A stretch of 35,847 nt of DNA from Methanobacteriota archaeon. Its GTDB lineage: Archaea > Thermoplasmatota > Poseidoniia > Poseidoniales > Poseidoniaceae. The position numbers were made by a program, and so were the translations under genes. The notes under the pieces were generated by a model. That model did no database searches. It saw only the letters and a program-made list of their open reading frames with translations, and was not told the origin of the DNA. Shown here in pieces: positions 16,482-25,945 of this stretch (the stretch's first letter is position 1; each line of letters starts with the position of its first letter). The DNA is taken from positions 90,200-126,046 of the forward strand of contig PSPT01000002.1 in NCBI GenBank assembly GCA_004195635.1. Reading direction: 5' to 3'.

Positions 16482-17276
16482 TCAAACTTTGATTGCTATT
16501 AACAAGAACGCAGTATGACCAAACGGCCCATTTACTGGGCGCATTCCACCTTTCCCTGCTCTGCCCCATTCGCGAGCCATTAACTCACCTGCCCATTCCA
16601 CTTGTAAGCCGTTTTCTTCACAAGTTTGCCATGCATCTTCTAATTGGCTTGAAACTGGGCAATAGCAAGCGATTCTGCCGCCGGCATCTAAGTATGGAGC
16701 GCAAGCAGTAATTGCTGGTACATGTTCAGGCAAATCCAAGATTACGGCATCGAATCCTTTGGTGATTTCACTGGCCTGACTGGCCTTTTCAGCAATGTCT
16801 CCAATGATTAAATGATGTTGCGGGAATTGTTGCCAAGTAGATTTCGCGCGGGCCAAGTTTGCCATCCCTACGGTCGCATGCTCCTCGCGATGTTCAATGT
16901 TGACGAGAGTTCCCGATGAACCTAAAACCCTTGAAAGGTGGAGGGAAAGTCCTGCAGATCCAAGTCCTGCTTCTAATACTCGGTCGCCTGGGCCAATGCC
17001 CAATTTTGTGATGAAGAGACCGGCGTCTTTGGATGAAATCGTTTGAGCCCTTCTTTGCATGCCTGCAATCATTTCGGGTAATCTCGGAGTCAACAGGGTT
17101 AATTCCTTACTTCCAACACCGATTTTTTCACCATTTTTACAACCACTCAGCATTTTTACCGGATTCAAAACACCCAAACCCTTTATCTTCCGCGTCTCAT
17201 CTCGCAATTCAACCATGTGTACTCTACCATTGACCTCTCTTAGTGCGACCCATTCTGGCTGTGTATCTTCGCACAT
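16482..17276 (-). CDS. trmI: tRNA (adenine-N1)-methyltransferase, TrmI family
   Basis: 264 residues. TrmI methylates N1 of A57/A58 in the T-loop of tRNAs using S-adenosylmethionine. An N-terminal beta domain (to about 85) is followed by a Rossmann methyltransferase domain with motif I VLEAGLGSAGLSLHL, the acidic end LVNIEHREEHA, motif IV DAVILDLPEH and a C-terminal RPVNGPFGHTAFL that matches the family's conserved tail. Length and order agree with archaeal homologues. The ATG at 17276 begins the family N-terminus. It is divergent from the next surface protein and convergent with the preceding one, and looks unrelated to both. Confidence 0.88.
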   Translation of the reverse strand: MCEDTQPEWVALREVNGRVHMVELRDETRKIKGLGVLNPVKMLSGCKNGEKIGVGSKELTLLTPRLPEMIAGMQRRAQTISSKDAGLFITKLGIGPGDRVLEAGLGSAGLSLHLSRVLGSSGTLVNIEHREEHATVGMANLARAKSTWQQFPQHHLIIGDIAEKASQASEITKGFDAVILDLPEHVPAITACAPYLDAGGRIACYCPVSSQLEDAWQTCEENGLQVEWAGELMAREWGRAGKGGMRPVNGPFGHTAFLLIAIKV

Positions 17277-17469
17277 GCTTAATGCTGGAGTGAGTTGGTT
17301 GTCAAGATTTCCTCCCTTTTCGGCCCTCTGCGTTTAGAAACTCGCTATAGAGTTGATACTTGAGCGATATTTTTATTGATATTATCGGTCAATAATGATA
17401 TCTACGAGTGATATTAATTACCATCCACAATGGGGCAGGTTTATCAGTCCAGTTGTACTGCGAGGCAAT

Positions 17470-20400
17470 ATGAAGCAAGCACGTATGGTTGTACTCACAA
17501 TAATAATGACAATGTTGTTACAGGTTATGGGTAATGGCTGGATTGACATTGAACAGAATGAAGAAATGCCTGAATTTCTTGAAGAAGAACTTCCTGTGAT
17601 GGAGGCAACATCACCCGGTCATGTGGTATTTGCTCAGTATATCACTTCTGACAATTGTGGCTTTTGCTACCAATATGGAAGTCCTGCTCACAAATTATTG
17701 AAACAAAACTTCCCTGATGAATATGTCTACATCTCATACCACAGTGCTAGTTATGGAAATACTGCAGACGCCGAATCGGGTAATATTAATCCTATTCTAG
17801 GCGTTAGTCACCTTGGAGAGACCGGTGGTGCACCAAAGGTTGGATTCGGAGATTCCTTGCCACTTGAGACTGGGTGTGGGAGCAATACTTGCTGGGATTC
17901 CTTTTTCTCATCTGGGGGTAATATGCCTAGCACGGTAAATGACTACTCTATGAGAGTCATCCAGTCGGATAACGGCGATGGCACTTCAGATATCTTAGTC
18001 GCTTCGAAATATACCGGTTCGGGTACAGCACCCTCATCACTCAAACTATATGCTGCAGTCACCGAAGAAACCTGTAACTCGCACGTTTACTCGGATAACA
18101 GCAAGGGCGGTAATTGTTGGGAAGCATGGCTCCTTAACGGTGGAGCATATGCAAGCAATAGCGGAAATGTAGGAGGAGGCAACGGCTTCCAACCTATCTC
18201 TTTGACCGGTAGCCAGTGGACTAACTACACCTGGACTGTACCTAACAGTCTTGTCAGTGGTGGCTCAGGGAACATGAACACTGTCGCTGCACTATACAGT
18301 GGATGGAGCACTTCTTCTGCAAGTGAAAATGTATATCATGTGACCGATTCAACAATGGGTCCAAACATTGATGTGAAAGTAGATTCTCTTACAATCACGA
18401 ATGACGAAGGCTGGGATGGCTATGTCAATGGTGATTCCCTAACTTTGCATGGCGTTGTGAAAAATGTTGGTGATGAGATGTATGCAAGTGGCGGAGATGC
18501 TGCTTTCTTCCTAGTAACTGGCTCTAGCCAAGAAACTCAAATTGGTTCTTCCTTTTCACTAAACTCTCTTGCTCCAGCCGCTTCACAAACATTCAGCGTA
18601 CAGGTTGATACTACTTCTTTTGATGTAAATGATTATGATTCATCCTTCCGCCTTAGAATTTCCAATTTAGTTAGTGACAAGAATTCAATGAACAATTATC
18701 TCAGCGAGAACATTATGCATGATTTCGCCCCAACTGCAAATAATCCTACTGTCATTGGCAGTGATCAGATTGAACGCTATGATAGTGCCTTAGTAGAAGT
18801 AAAGGCTGTGTCAAATGACGGTGTTGACAACATGAGTACTATGTCACCTTCGCTCGAGTTCAGTCCTGCAGGTCAAGATTCATGGGCTGCAACAGGAATA
18901 ACAGGCGGTACAGAATTACTGGGTGTTACAAGTGGAAATGAAAGGTATGAGTATTACATTACTCCGGACATGAGCCTTTCTGCGGGTGATTATGACGTCC
19001 GCCTTAAATTTACTGATGCGAGAGGACAAGATAGCCCATGGGTAGTTAAGTCAAATGCATTTGAATTGATGAATGCTAAACCCATGATAACTTCTGATCC
19101 AGTTCCTACTGTAAAAGTTCAAACTCTAACTGCGGTGAGTATGATAACTCATATTTCCGATGCTGAAACAGACTTGACAAGCCTAACCGTAACTAGCACA
19201 AGTCCAAACTTTTACGGATGGGATGCAAATGCCCAAGAAATTTCAGTTCAGTTTAACCAAATTCAATTTGATAATGGAGGCAATCCAATTCAGTCCGGAA
19301 TCTATGTCACCGTTTCCGATGGCGTTGATGAAACAGGTGGTACTTTATTATTCAATGTTATTGAAAATGGAATGCCGCGTTGGGCACCTGTGCCATCTAT
19401 GGATCTTCTTGAAGGTGGAGGCAATGGAGTAGTTCTTTCTAGTTATCTAAGTGATACTGACGATAGTGGTAATCCAGTTTCAATTGAGGATTTGCAACTT
19501 GCAATAATTAATAATTCTAATTCCGCCTTAGTATCTGCTGGATTAAATGGAATGACTCTAAATGTTGAGACAGTTGATGATGATGCCTTTGGAACTGCAG
19601 TTATTACTCTGCGCGCAAGTGATGGCATTCAATACAGTGACACCACTATGACAATTCATGTGCAGAATATTAATGATGCGCCAGAACTTGATGTCACCCC
19701 ATTTGATGATTTAAGTTTGAGGAAAGGCGAGCAAATTGTGATTGGTCTAAAAGAACTAGTTTCTGATTCAGATGACGACATTGATGATGTTCTTATCCGC
19801 GCAGTTGCAAACCCTGCAGCAGCCGCCCGCTATTCATTCATTGACGGAATGCTAACTTTGAAGTGGGATGATGCAGGCCTGCAAGACTTAACAATCACTT
19901 TGACCGATAATCATGATGAAACTAGTTCCTACACATTCCAAATTAATGTCATTTCACATATACCACTTACTGTAAGCAAGGATGATGCAAACGACAATGT
20001 CATCGCTATGATGACCAATGGAGTGATAGGACGAATGCCAACTATGGATTTGCAACTTGGTTTAGATAATTCAATTACAAATTTGGAAACTGAATGGCAA
20101 ATATGCAGCTTTGAAACAGGATTGTGTTATGACGTAATGACCTTGCAACACCCCAATAGCGATTCAGCAACAGGATGGTCTTTCCAATTCAGTTTTAATA
20201 GACTTTCAACAAATGGCGGTTTGATATATGGTGACCAACTAAAATTAGTTGGTGCTGAAGCAGTTGATTCATCAGGAACCGATATGAAGTTTGACCAAAT
20301 AATATATTGGAATATTACCGAATATGCACCATTAGTTGATATGAGTGATGAAGAAGTAAATTCGTATGTTTCTACCTTAGAGACAGATATTGGTGATTTG

Positions 20401-20907
20401 GAATCCGAAATCGCCTTACTTCCCGAAAGCAGCACCACGCGCATTGCCATGGAAGCAAATCTTGTCTCAAAGCAGACTGATTTGGATTCTGCCTGTGCAA
20501 TGCCAGATGTAGATTGTTCTAATGAAATAGATGACAGTTCATCGACTTCTGATTTGACAGAAGGAATGGACACAATGCTCATTCTTGGAATAATTGTTGG
20601 AATTATTATCATGGGCTTAATAGTAATGCTTTCTATTCGCCGAGGCGGTTCTCCTGATATTGACCTTGTAGATTATTCAAAACAGGTTCCAGCAATGGAC
20701 TTTGAAGCAAATTCAATGTATGGTGGAGCCGCAGACATTTTCCAGCAACCAGTAATTCCTGCTGCAGCCTCGCTACCACCTCCAAGTTCACTAGCGATGG
20801 CACCTGGTGTGCCTCCAATTCCTGCTTCTGGCTTACCAGAGGGTTGGACTATGGAGCAGTGGCAGTATTATGGTCAGCAATATTTGCAACAGCAAAACCA
20901 ATTTTAG
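17470..20907 (+). CDS. Giant secreted, membrane-anchored protein with thioredoxin-like CxxC domain
   Basis: About 1145 residues. The ATG at 17470 gives a signal peptide (MKQARMVVLTIIMTMLLQVMG); an ATG 25 codons upstream would bury it. Residues ~50-270 look like an extracellular thioredoxin-fold domain, with the redox motif Cys63-Gly-Phe-Cys66 after a strand (HVVFAQYI) and later segments resembling Omp28-like domains. The rest is a chain of Ig/cadherin-like domains with Asp-rich, possibly Ca-binding loops (VSDSDDDIDD, ISDAETD, LSDTDDSG). A short acidic helix precedes one transmembrane segment (MLILGIIVGIIIMGLIVML). The cytoplasmic tail has RR, DLVD, a Pro-rich linker and a final GWTMEQWQYYGQQYL segment rich in aromatic residues and Gln. 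Function unknown; a redox role at the cell surface is an inference. Confidence 0.82.
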   Translation: MKQARMVVLTIIMTMLLQVMGNGWIDIEQNEEMPEFLEEELPVMEATSPGHVVFAQYITSDNCGFCYQYGSPAHKLLKQNFPDEYVYISYHSASYGNTADAESGNINPILGVSHLGETGGAPKVGFGDSLPLETGCGSNTCWDSFFSSGGNMPSTVNDYSMRVIQSDNGDGTSDILVASKYTGSGTAPSSLKLYAAVTEETCNSHVYSDNSKGGNCWEAWLLNGGAYASNSGNVGGGNGFQPISLTGSQWTNYTWTVPNSLVSGGSGNMNTVAALYSGWSTSSASENVYHVTDSTMGPNIDVKVDSLTITNDEGWDGYVNGDSLTLHGVVKNVGDEMYASGGDAAFFLVTGSSQETQIGSSFSLNSLAPAASQTFSVQVDTTSFDVNDYDSSFRLRISNLVSDKNSMNNYLSENIMHDFAPTANNPTVIGSDQIERYDSALVEVKAVSNDGVDNMSTMSPSLEFSPAGQDSWAATGITGGTELLGVTSGNERYEYYITPDMSLSAGDYDVRLKFTDARGQDSPWVVKSNAFELMNAKPMITSDPVPTVKVQTLTAVSMITHISDAETDLTSLTVTSTSPNFYGWDANAQEISVQFNQIQFDNGGNPIQSGIYVTVSDGVDETGGTLLFNVIENGMPRWAPVPSMDLLEGGGNGVVLSSYLSDTDDSGNPVSIEDLQLAIINNSNSALVSAGLNGMTLNVETVDDDAFGTAVITLRASDGIQYSDTTMTIHVQNINDAPELDVTPFDDLSLRKGEQIVIGLKELVSDSDDDIDDVLIRAVANPAAAARYSFIDGMLTLKWDDAGLQDLTITLTDNHDETSSYTFQINVISHIPLTVSKDDANDNVIAMMTNGVIGRMPTMDLQLGLDNSITNLETEWQICSFETGLCYDVMTLQHPNSDSATGWSFQFSFNRLSTNGGLIYGDQLKLVGAEAVDSSGTDMKFDQIIYWNITEYAPLVDMSDEEVNSYVSTLETDIGDLESEIALLPESSTTRIAMEANLVSKQTDLDSACAMPDVDCSNEIDDSSSTSDLTEGMDTMLILGIIVGIIIMGLIVMLSIRRGGSPDIDLVDYSKQVPAMDFEANSMYGGAADIFQQPVIPAAASLPPPSSLAMAPGVPPIPASGLPEGWTMEQWQYYGQQYLQQQNQF

Positions 20908-20956
20908 GTAACAATAATTACTGCAAATTTCGCAAATATCGCGGATTTTGCTCCAA

Positions 20957-20970
20957 TTGCATGTATGCAA
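20957..20970. promoter_or_regulatory. 14-bp palindrome upstream of lonB
   Basis: TTGCATGTATGCAA is an inverted repeat TTGCAT-GT-ATGCAA, 33 bases before the lonB start in the 96-base gap after the surface protein gene. It could be an operator for a dimeric regulator. It sits between GC-rich and AT-rich stretches, and no clear TATA box is paired with it. Confidence 0.3.
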
Positions 20971-21003
20971 ACCTTGAGAAGGGAGCGGTGGTGAGGTAAG
21001 GAC

Positions 21004-23154
21004 ATGGCAGATGATGATACGACCCTTGAAGAGTCGGAGGATTCGCTTCATGAGGAGTTGGAAGTTAACTCTGAGGAAATGATGGAAGAAGTGGCTTTGA
21101 AATCGTCCGAAGCAACTGACGAAGGCATTTCAGTTGTTCAAGAGGAGATTGAAGATATTGAGCCTTTGAGTGAAGTTGGTGAAGATAATGATTCTAATGA
21201 CCAAAGTGATGAAATTCTTCTCACTTCTGTCGATGAATGGTTAAATGAAGTTGATTTTACAACCACCGAAGAAGTTCCAATTCCAAAAACCCTCGTTGAC
21301 CAAGTTATTGGGCAAGAGGATGCCAGTATTGTGATTCGAAAGGCAGCAGAACAACACCGCCATATCATGATGATCGGCGACCCCGGTACTGGGAAGTCAA
21401 TGCTTGCAAGGGCAATTACTGAGTTATTACCACAAGGGCAACTTGAAGATACAATGACTTATCCAAATGAAGATGATGAAAATGAACCAAAGGTCCGAAC
21501 AGTCCCTGCAGGTCGAGCCGACCGAATTGTTCGTACCCAGCGTGAAATGGCTCGTGCGCAAAGGGAAAAGTCCCAACGTACTCTATTAATCGGCGTTCTT
21601 GCAGTTGCATTCATTCTGGTTGTTTCCACAATTAGTACAATGGATATTATGTCCCTTATTTGGGGAATGTTAATTCTCGCAATTGCCTATATGTTTATTT
21701 CAAATCGTCTTCGTTCAGGTGAAGATGCGAGCCTTCCTAAAATAATAGTCAAGCGAAATGCCGATGATCCCCCTCCTTTTATTGATGCAACTGGCACCTT
21801 AGAAGGTAGTTTACTGGGTGATGTGCGTCACGATCCATTCCAATCAGGGGGAATGGAAACTCCTTCTCATGAAAGAGTTGAAGCAGGTGCCATCCATAAG
21901 GCAAATGGCGGAGTACTATTTATTGATGAGATGAACTTGCTTCGCCTAAAGGACCAGCAAGCCCTCCTTACTGCTATGCAGGAACGTGAATTTTCAATTA
22001 GCGGTCGCTCAGACCGAAGTAGTGGTGCAATTACTAAGACCGAGCCAGTGCCATGTGATTTCGTACTTGTTGCGGCCGGAAATCTCGATGCAATTCAAGG
22101 AATGCACCCTGCGCTTAGAAGTCGTATCCGTGGATATGGTTACGAGGTATATATGCGGTCAGATATGAAGGATACTTCTGCAAATCGGCGCAGATTAATC
22201 CGCTTTATTGCTCAGGAAGTCACTCGTGATGCCGACAGACATAACAGAATCCCACACTTTGACCGAAGTGCAGTTGCACTAATTTTGCGTGAGGCACAAC
22301 GTCGTGCAGGTCGCCGAGGAAAACTATCCCTTAGACTTCGTGAATTGGGTGGACTAGTACGTATTTCTGGTGATTTGGCTGTTGAAGATGGTGTTGAAAT
22401 AACTTCAGCAAAACATGTACTTGCGGCAAGAAAAATCGCTAAACCCCTTGAGCAGCAGGTGGCCGACAGAATGATTGAGCATCGGGCAGATTACAGTTTG
22501 ATTGTTAATTCTGGTGAGCGCGTTGGTCGAGTAAATGGCCTTGCAGTTCTAGGCGCAGACAGTGGATTATCTGACTATTCAGGAATCATGCTTCCAGTTG
22601 AGGCACTTGTAACTCCGTCACATTCATCAAGTGGTAAAGTATTTGCAACCGGAGGTCTTTCCGATTTGGCCAAGGAAAGTGTAACCAATGTAAGTGCAGT
22701 CATTAAAAAACTGACCGGAAAAAATGTTGCTGATTTTGACATACATATCCAGTTTGTAAACACTCATGGTGTTGATGGAGATTCTGCAAGTATCACCATC
22801 GCAACTGCAATTATTAGTGCATTAGAGGAGATTCCAATACGCCAAGACCTTGCAATGACGGGCAGCCTTTCAGTAAGAGGTGAAGTACTTCCTGTTGGTG
22901 GAGTCACAGCAAAGATTGAGGCTGCAGCTCGTTCAGGAATAAAGACCGTTCTTATCCCGCAAGCAAATGAGCAAGATGTACTCCTCGATGAGGAGTTTGC
23001 ACAAGTGATTGAAGTTATACCAGTTTCAACTCTTGATGAAGTAATGGAGCATGCTTTGATATCTGGAGATTCAAAGATCAGTTTGGTTGAGCGCCTGGGC
23101 GCAGTCATTGATATTTTGACACCTATTGCTTCAGATATCACACCATCGTTGTAA
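21004..23154 (+). CDS. lonB: Membrane-anchored ATP-dependent protease LonB, archaeal type
   Basis: 716 residues. It degrades damaged or regulatory proteins at the inner face of the membrane. An unusually acidic ~90-residue N-terminal extension leads to an AAA+ domain with Walker A GDPGTGKS (125-132). As in archaeal LonB, two transmembrane helices (about 195-235) are inserted in the AAA+ domain. Walker B reads [11 protein letters not shown]. The protease domain has the catalytic dyad Ser594 (GDSAS) and Lys637 (VTAKIEAA). It lacks the bacterial LON N-terminal domain, as the archaeal form normally does. The ATG at 21004 follows GAGGTAAGGAC. A palindrome at 20957-20970 may control it. Confidence 0.95.
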   Translation: MADDDTTLEESEDSLHEELEVNSEEMMEEVALKSSEATDEGISVVQEEIEDIEPLSEVGEDNDSNDQSDEILLTSVDEWLNEVDFTTTEEVPIPKTLVDQVIGQEDASIVIRKAAEQHRHIMMIGDPGTGKSMLARAITELLPQGQLEDTMTYPNEDDENEPKVRTVPAGRADRIVRTQREMARAQREKSQRTLLIGVLAVAFILVVSTISTMDIMSLIWGMLILAIAYMFISNRLRSGEDASLPKIIVKRNADDPPPFIDATGTLEGSLLGDVRHDPFQSGGMETPSHERVEAGAIHKANGGVLFIDEMNLLRLKDQQALLTAMQEREFSISGRSDRSSGAITKTEPVPCDFVLVAAGNLDAIQGMHPALRSRIRGYGYEVYMRSDMKDTSANRRRLIRFIAQEVTRDADRHNRIPHFDRSAVALILREAQRRAGRRGKLSLRLRELGGLVRISGDLAVEDGVEITSAKHVLAARKIAKPLEQQVADRMIEHRADYSLIVNSGERVGRVNGLAVLGADSGLSDYSGIMLPVEALVTPSHSSSGKVFATGGLSDLAKESVTNVSAVIKKLTGKNVADFDIHIQFVNTHGVDGDSASITIATAIISALEEIPIRQDLAMTGSLSVRGEVLPVGGVTAKIEAAARSGIKTVLIPQANEQDVLLDEEFAQVIEVIPVSTLDEVMEHALISGDSKISLVERLGAVIDILTPIASDITPSL

Positions 23155-23203
23155 GCGCCTCTGCAATCTTCCTTCTCTTATTATTGCACATATGCATAGA
23201 TGG

Positions 23204-24502
23204 TCAATTGCTTTGTGAGTTCACTACATTTTCATTGCGTAGTTTTTTCTCGCCTGGCGAAACAAGAAAGGTCCAAATTAATCCACTTAATATCTGTAAT
23301 GCTGCAAATAGCAATACTGCCTCTCGGAGAGTTAGAGGGCCGAATTCAACCAATAACCCCGCAGCCATTGTTGATAGGCCAAGTATAGTAGTTAGAAGCA
23401 AAAAGTCAGTAGCAAAAAGGCGCCCCCGCCACTCATCCTCGCTTCTTTCTTGTAGAAGAACAGTTGATAATACCCAATTCACACCACTTGCTGCATGTGC
23501 AATAATTACAATGATAACAATCCAAGGCGTCCACTCAAGAAATCCAATCAAACAATAGCCTAATCCTCCTATTGAAACCAACCATCCTAGTAGTTGGGGC
23601 CAAATTTCACGATTTGTAAATGCATACTTTGCAAGAATTGGTCCGAGCCCTGTACCAATACCTCTCGCTGCAAAGAGCATGCCAATTCCCGTGGCAATAT
23701 TACCGAAGCCTCCTTCAGCACCAATTAGTATCAACATGTAAACTAATCCTCCTCCGAATAGACCCCACATGGCTTTGGCTGTAATAATCCTCCTAACTGG
23801 CGGTGTGCTCAAAATAATTGACCACCCTTCCTTAACTTCCAAAAGGCTTGATTCCCACCACTTACCGACGCGCTTCTTCGCCTTTGTTTTGGGGATGTCA
23901 ATTTGTAATAGTAATAATGCTGCAAGGATAAAACTAAGCATATTAATTGCAAATGCAATGTTCACTCCCCATGCTGCCACAACAATTCCTCCGAGTCCAG
24001 AACCAATTGCCAAAGATGCAGACCAAGTGCCTGAATTCAAGGCATTTGCAGTAAGCAATTCATTTTCCGCAGTTATTGTTGGCATAACGGCATTTTCGGC
24101 AGGAATGTAAATCGCATGAAGAAACATTAATCCTCCAGATACTGCGTATATTATCCACAGGTCTTGGGGCCCTCTTAGGAAAAAGAGAGGTATCAAGACC
24201 AAAGCACTCGCAATGTTAGACACCACAAGCAGCATTTTCCTCGAATACCTGTCGGCAATTACACCGGTAAATAATTGCGGGATCGCCAAGGCAAACATTC
24301 TCAAAACAATGATACCACTTATTGCAAGTGCAGAAGTTGAAATTGATTCAATAAGTACAAAAATTGCTACAGTGTTAAACCATTCACCGAGCATTGAGAT
24401 TGAATTTGCAATCCAGTATCGCCGAAATATGGGATTTACTCGCAGGAGTTCAATGAAGCCCACTTCTTCCTGCATATGTCTCTCCAAAAGTCCCGTATTC
24501 AT
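23204..24502 (-). CDS. MFS transporter, MFS_3/EntS-like exporter family
   Basis: About 432 residues with twelve predicted transmembrane helices. The N-terminus (FRRYWIANSISMLGEWFNTVAIFVLIE) and the loop GVIADRYSRKMLL, a variant of MFS motif A, resemble the MFS_3 group that includes the enterobactin exporter EntS and many drug-efflux-like proteins. The substrate cannot be inferred. Start choice: the open frame extends to 24571, overlapping the divergent MFS gene, so ATG at 24502 (or 24475) is more likely. The shared gap holds both promoters. The gene is convergent with lonB. Confidence 0.85.
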   Translation of the reverse strand: MNTGLLERHMQEEVGFIELLRVNPIFRRYWIANSISMLGEWFNTVAIFVLIESISTSALAISGIIVLRMFALAIPQLFTGVIADRYSRKMLLVVSNIASALVLIPLFFLRGPQDLWIIYAVSGGLMFLHAIYIPAENAVMPTITAENELLTANALNSGTWSASLAIGSGLGGIVVAAWGVNIAFAINMLSFILAALLLLQIDIPKTKAKKRVGKWWESSLLEVKEGWSIILSTPPVRRIITAKAMWGLFGGGLVYMLILIGAEGGFGNIATGIGMLFAARGIGTGLGPILAKYAFTNREIWPQLLGWLVSIGGLGYCLIGFLEWTPWIVIIVIIAHAASGVNWVLSTVLLQERSEDEWRGRLFATDFLLLTTILGLSTMAAGLLVEFGPLTLREAVLLFAALQILSGLIWTFLVSPGEKKLRNENVVNSQSN

Positions 24503-24565
24503 CAAGGCGACTGAGGGCGCTGGACTCTCAAATGGTTTCTTTAACAAATGCTTGTAGCCCTGCTT

Positions 24566-25930
24566 ATGCAAGGGGGCGGTGAAAAGCGCTCCCCATTTTT
24601 TATTTTATTTTTAGTAGTTCTAATTGACATGATTGGTTTTACTTTGGTGATTCCCTTTTTGACGTATTTCATTCAAGATTTAGCAACAGGCCGAGGTATT
24701 GTTGACATTGGTGCCCGAGATCGCTGGGTAGGCCTTACTATGGCCGCATACACCCTCGGCCAATTCATTTTCACTCCTATTCTTGGTTCTCTTTCAGATC
24801 AACATGGGCGCAGACCAATATTGCTATTCGGGCTTGCTTCTAATACAATATTTCTATTGGCCTTTGGCCTAACTGGTAATTTGTGGATTGCACTATTGGT
24901 TAGATTTTTAGCCGGTGCAGGAAATGGTAATATTGCAGTAGCTCGGGCGTATGTTGGTGATGTAAGTGAGACTCATCAGTTAACTGGACGAATGGGTTTG
25001 CTTGGTGCTGCATTTGGAATCGGCTTTATGGTTGGTCCAATGATTGGAGGTTTACTCTCTGACCCAGCAGTGGCATTTGGGGGGGTCTTTGATAGCGATT
25101 ATTGGCGTTCCCACCCCTATTTATTACCATGTGTATTTGCAAGTTTATTGTCTGCAATCTCGCTAATTTTTGCTCTCAAGTATCTTCCCGAAAGTTTGCC
25201 CAAAGAAAAGAGAACAAGTGGCGAATCTTCAGCAATTGCTGCATTAAAGAAAGTATCTTCTAACTTAATTGGAGTTCGTGATTTGACTAATAGCGTAAAA
25301 TTGTTAATTCTAGTTAATGCAATATTTATGCTAGCCTTCACGATGATGCAAACGACTTTCATACTCTTTACTGGGATGGAAATAGTACAAGGAGGAATGG
25401 GCTATGACGCAAGAGACAATGGGTATGTGTTTGCCTTTATCGGGTTCATGGGTGTGCTAATTCAGGGTGGATTAATTGGGCCATTATCAAGAAAGTTTGG
25501 CAATAAAAAATTAATGTCCACTGGAATCATTTTTGCTGCGTTTGGCTTAAGTTCAATTCCATACCTTCGCCCAGAACCATTCATTTTGGTCTTCGTAGTA
25601 ATGTCTTTTGTAGCCATTGCAAACGGGCTATTCCAACCTTCCTTGAGTACATTAACAACTGTTGAAGCCAAAATGAATTCCTTGGACTTAGGGAGAGTAA
25701 TGGGTTCTCAAGCAGGCTTTGGGGCACTTGCAAGAGTGATTGGTCCCGTATTGGCGGCCTTTATTTGGGAGGCTACAGTAAATGGGACAGGGGTATTTTC
25801 ATATCACACCGTGTTTAGAATTTGTGGAATTCTTTCAGTAATCGCTTTTATCGTACAATTACGTTTAAAAATAACCACTCCTATTCCGCCTATTTCTTCC
25901 AATGATAAGGCCAACGCTCAAAATGGATGA
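24566..25930 (+). CDS. MFS transporter, TetA/multidrug-like
   Basis: About 454 residues with twelve predicted membrane segments. The first helix (LVVLIDMIGFTLVIPFLTYFI) and the loop GSLSDQHGRRPILLFG (MFS motif A) are those of the TetA-like proton-antiporter branch; a second motif-A-like loop (GPLSRKFGNKKLM) begins the second half. Inserts after helix 1 and in the central loop (GGVFDSDYWRSHPY) are longer than usual. Starts at 24548 and 24566 are possible; the latter gives a typical short N-terminus. It is divergent from another MFS gene, but the two are from different subfamilies, not duplicates. The next gene follows by 15 bases, probably in the same operon. Substrate unknown. Confidence 0.88.
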   Translation: MQGGGEKRSPFFILFLVVLIDMIGFTLVIPFLTYFIQDLATGRGIVDIGARDRWVGLTMAAYTLGQFIFTPILGSLSDQHGRRPILLFGLASNTIFLLAFGLTGNLWIALLVRFLAGAGNGNIAVARAYVGDVSETHQLTGRMGLLGAAFGIGFMVGPMIGGLLSDPAVAFGGVFDSDYWRSHPYLLPCVFASLLSAISLIFALKYLPESLPKEKRTSGESSAIAALKKVSSNLIGVRDLTNSVKLLILVNAIFMLAFTMMQTTFILFTGMEIVQGGMGYDARDNGYVFAFIGFMGVLIQGGLIGPLSRKFGNKKLMSTGIIFAAFGLSSIPYLRPEPFILVFVVMSFVAIANGLFQPSLSTLTTVEAKMNSLDLGRVMGSQAGFGALARVIGPVLAAFIWEATVNGTGVFSYHTVFRICGILSVIAFIVQLRLKITTPIPPISSNDKANAQNG

Positions 25931-25945
25931 GTTCCAGTCGGATGC

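Noticed and set aside
22764-23141. A 125-residue minus-strand open frame
   Set aside because: It is antisense to the lonB protease domain and has biased Ser/Thr composition typical of a shadow frame.
23204-25930. Duplicated transporter pair
   Set aside because: Both are MFS proteins but belong to different subfamilies with different N-termini and motif-A loops, so they are not a recent duplication.
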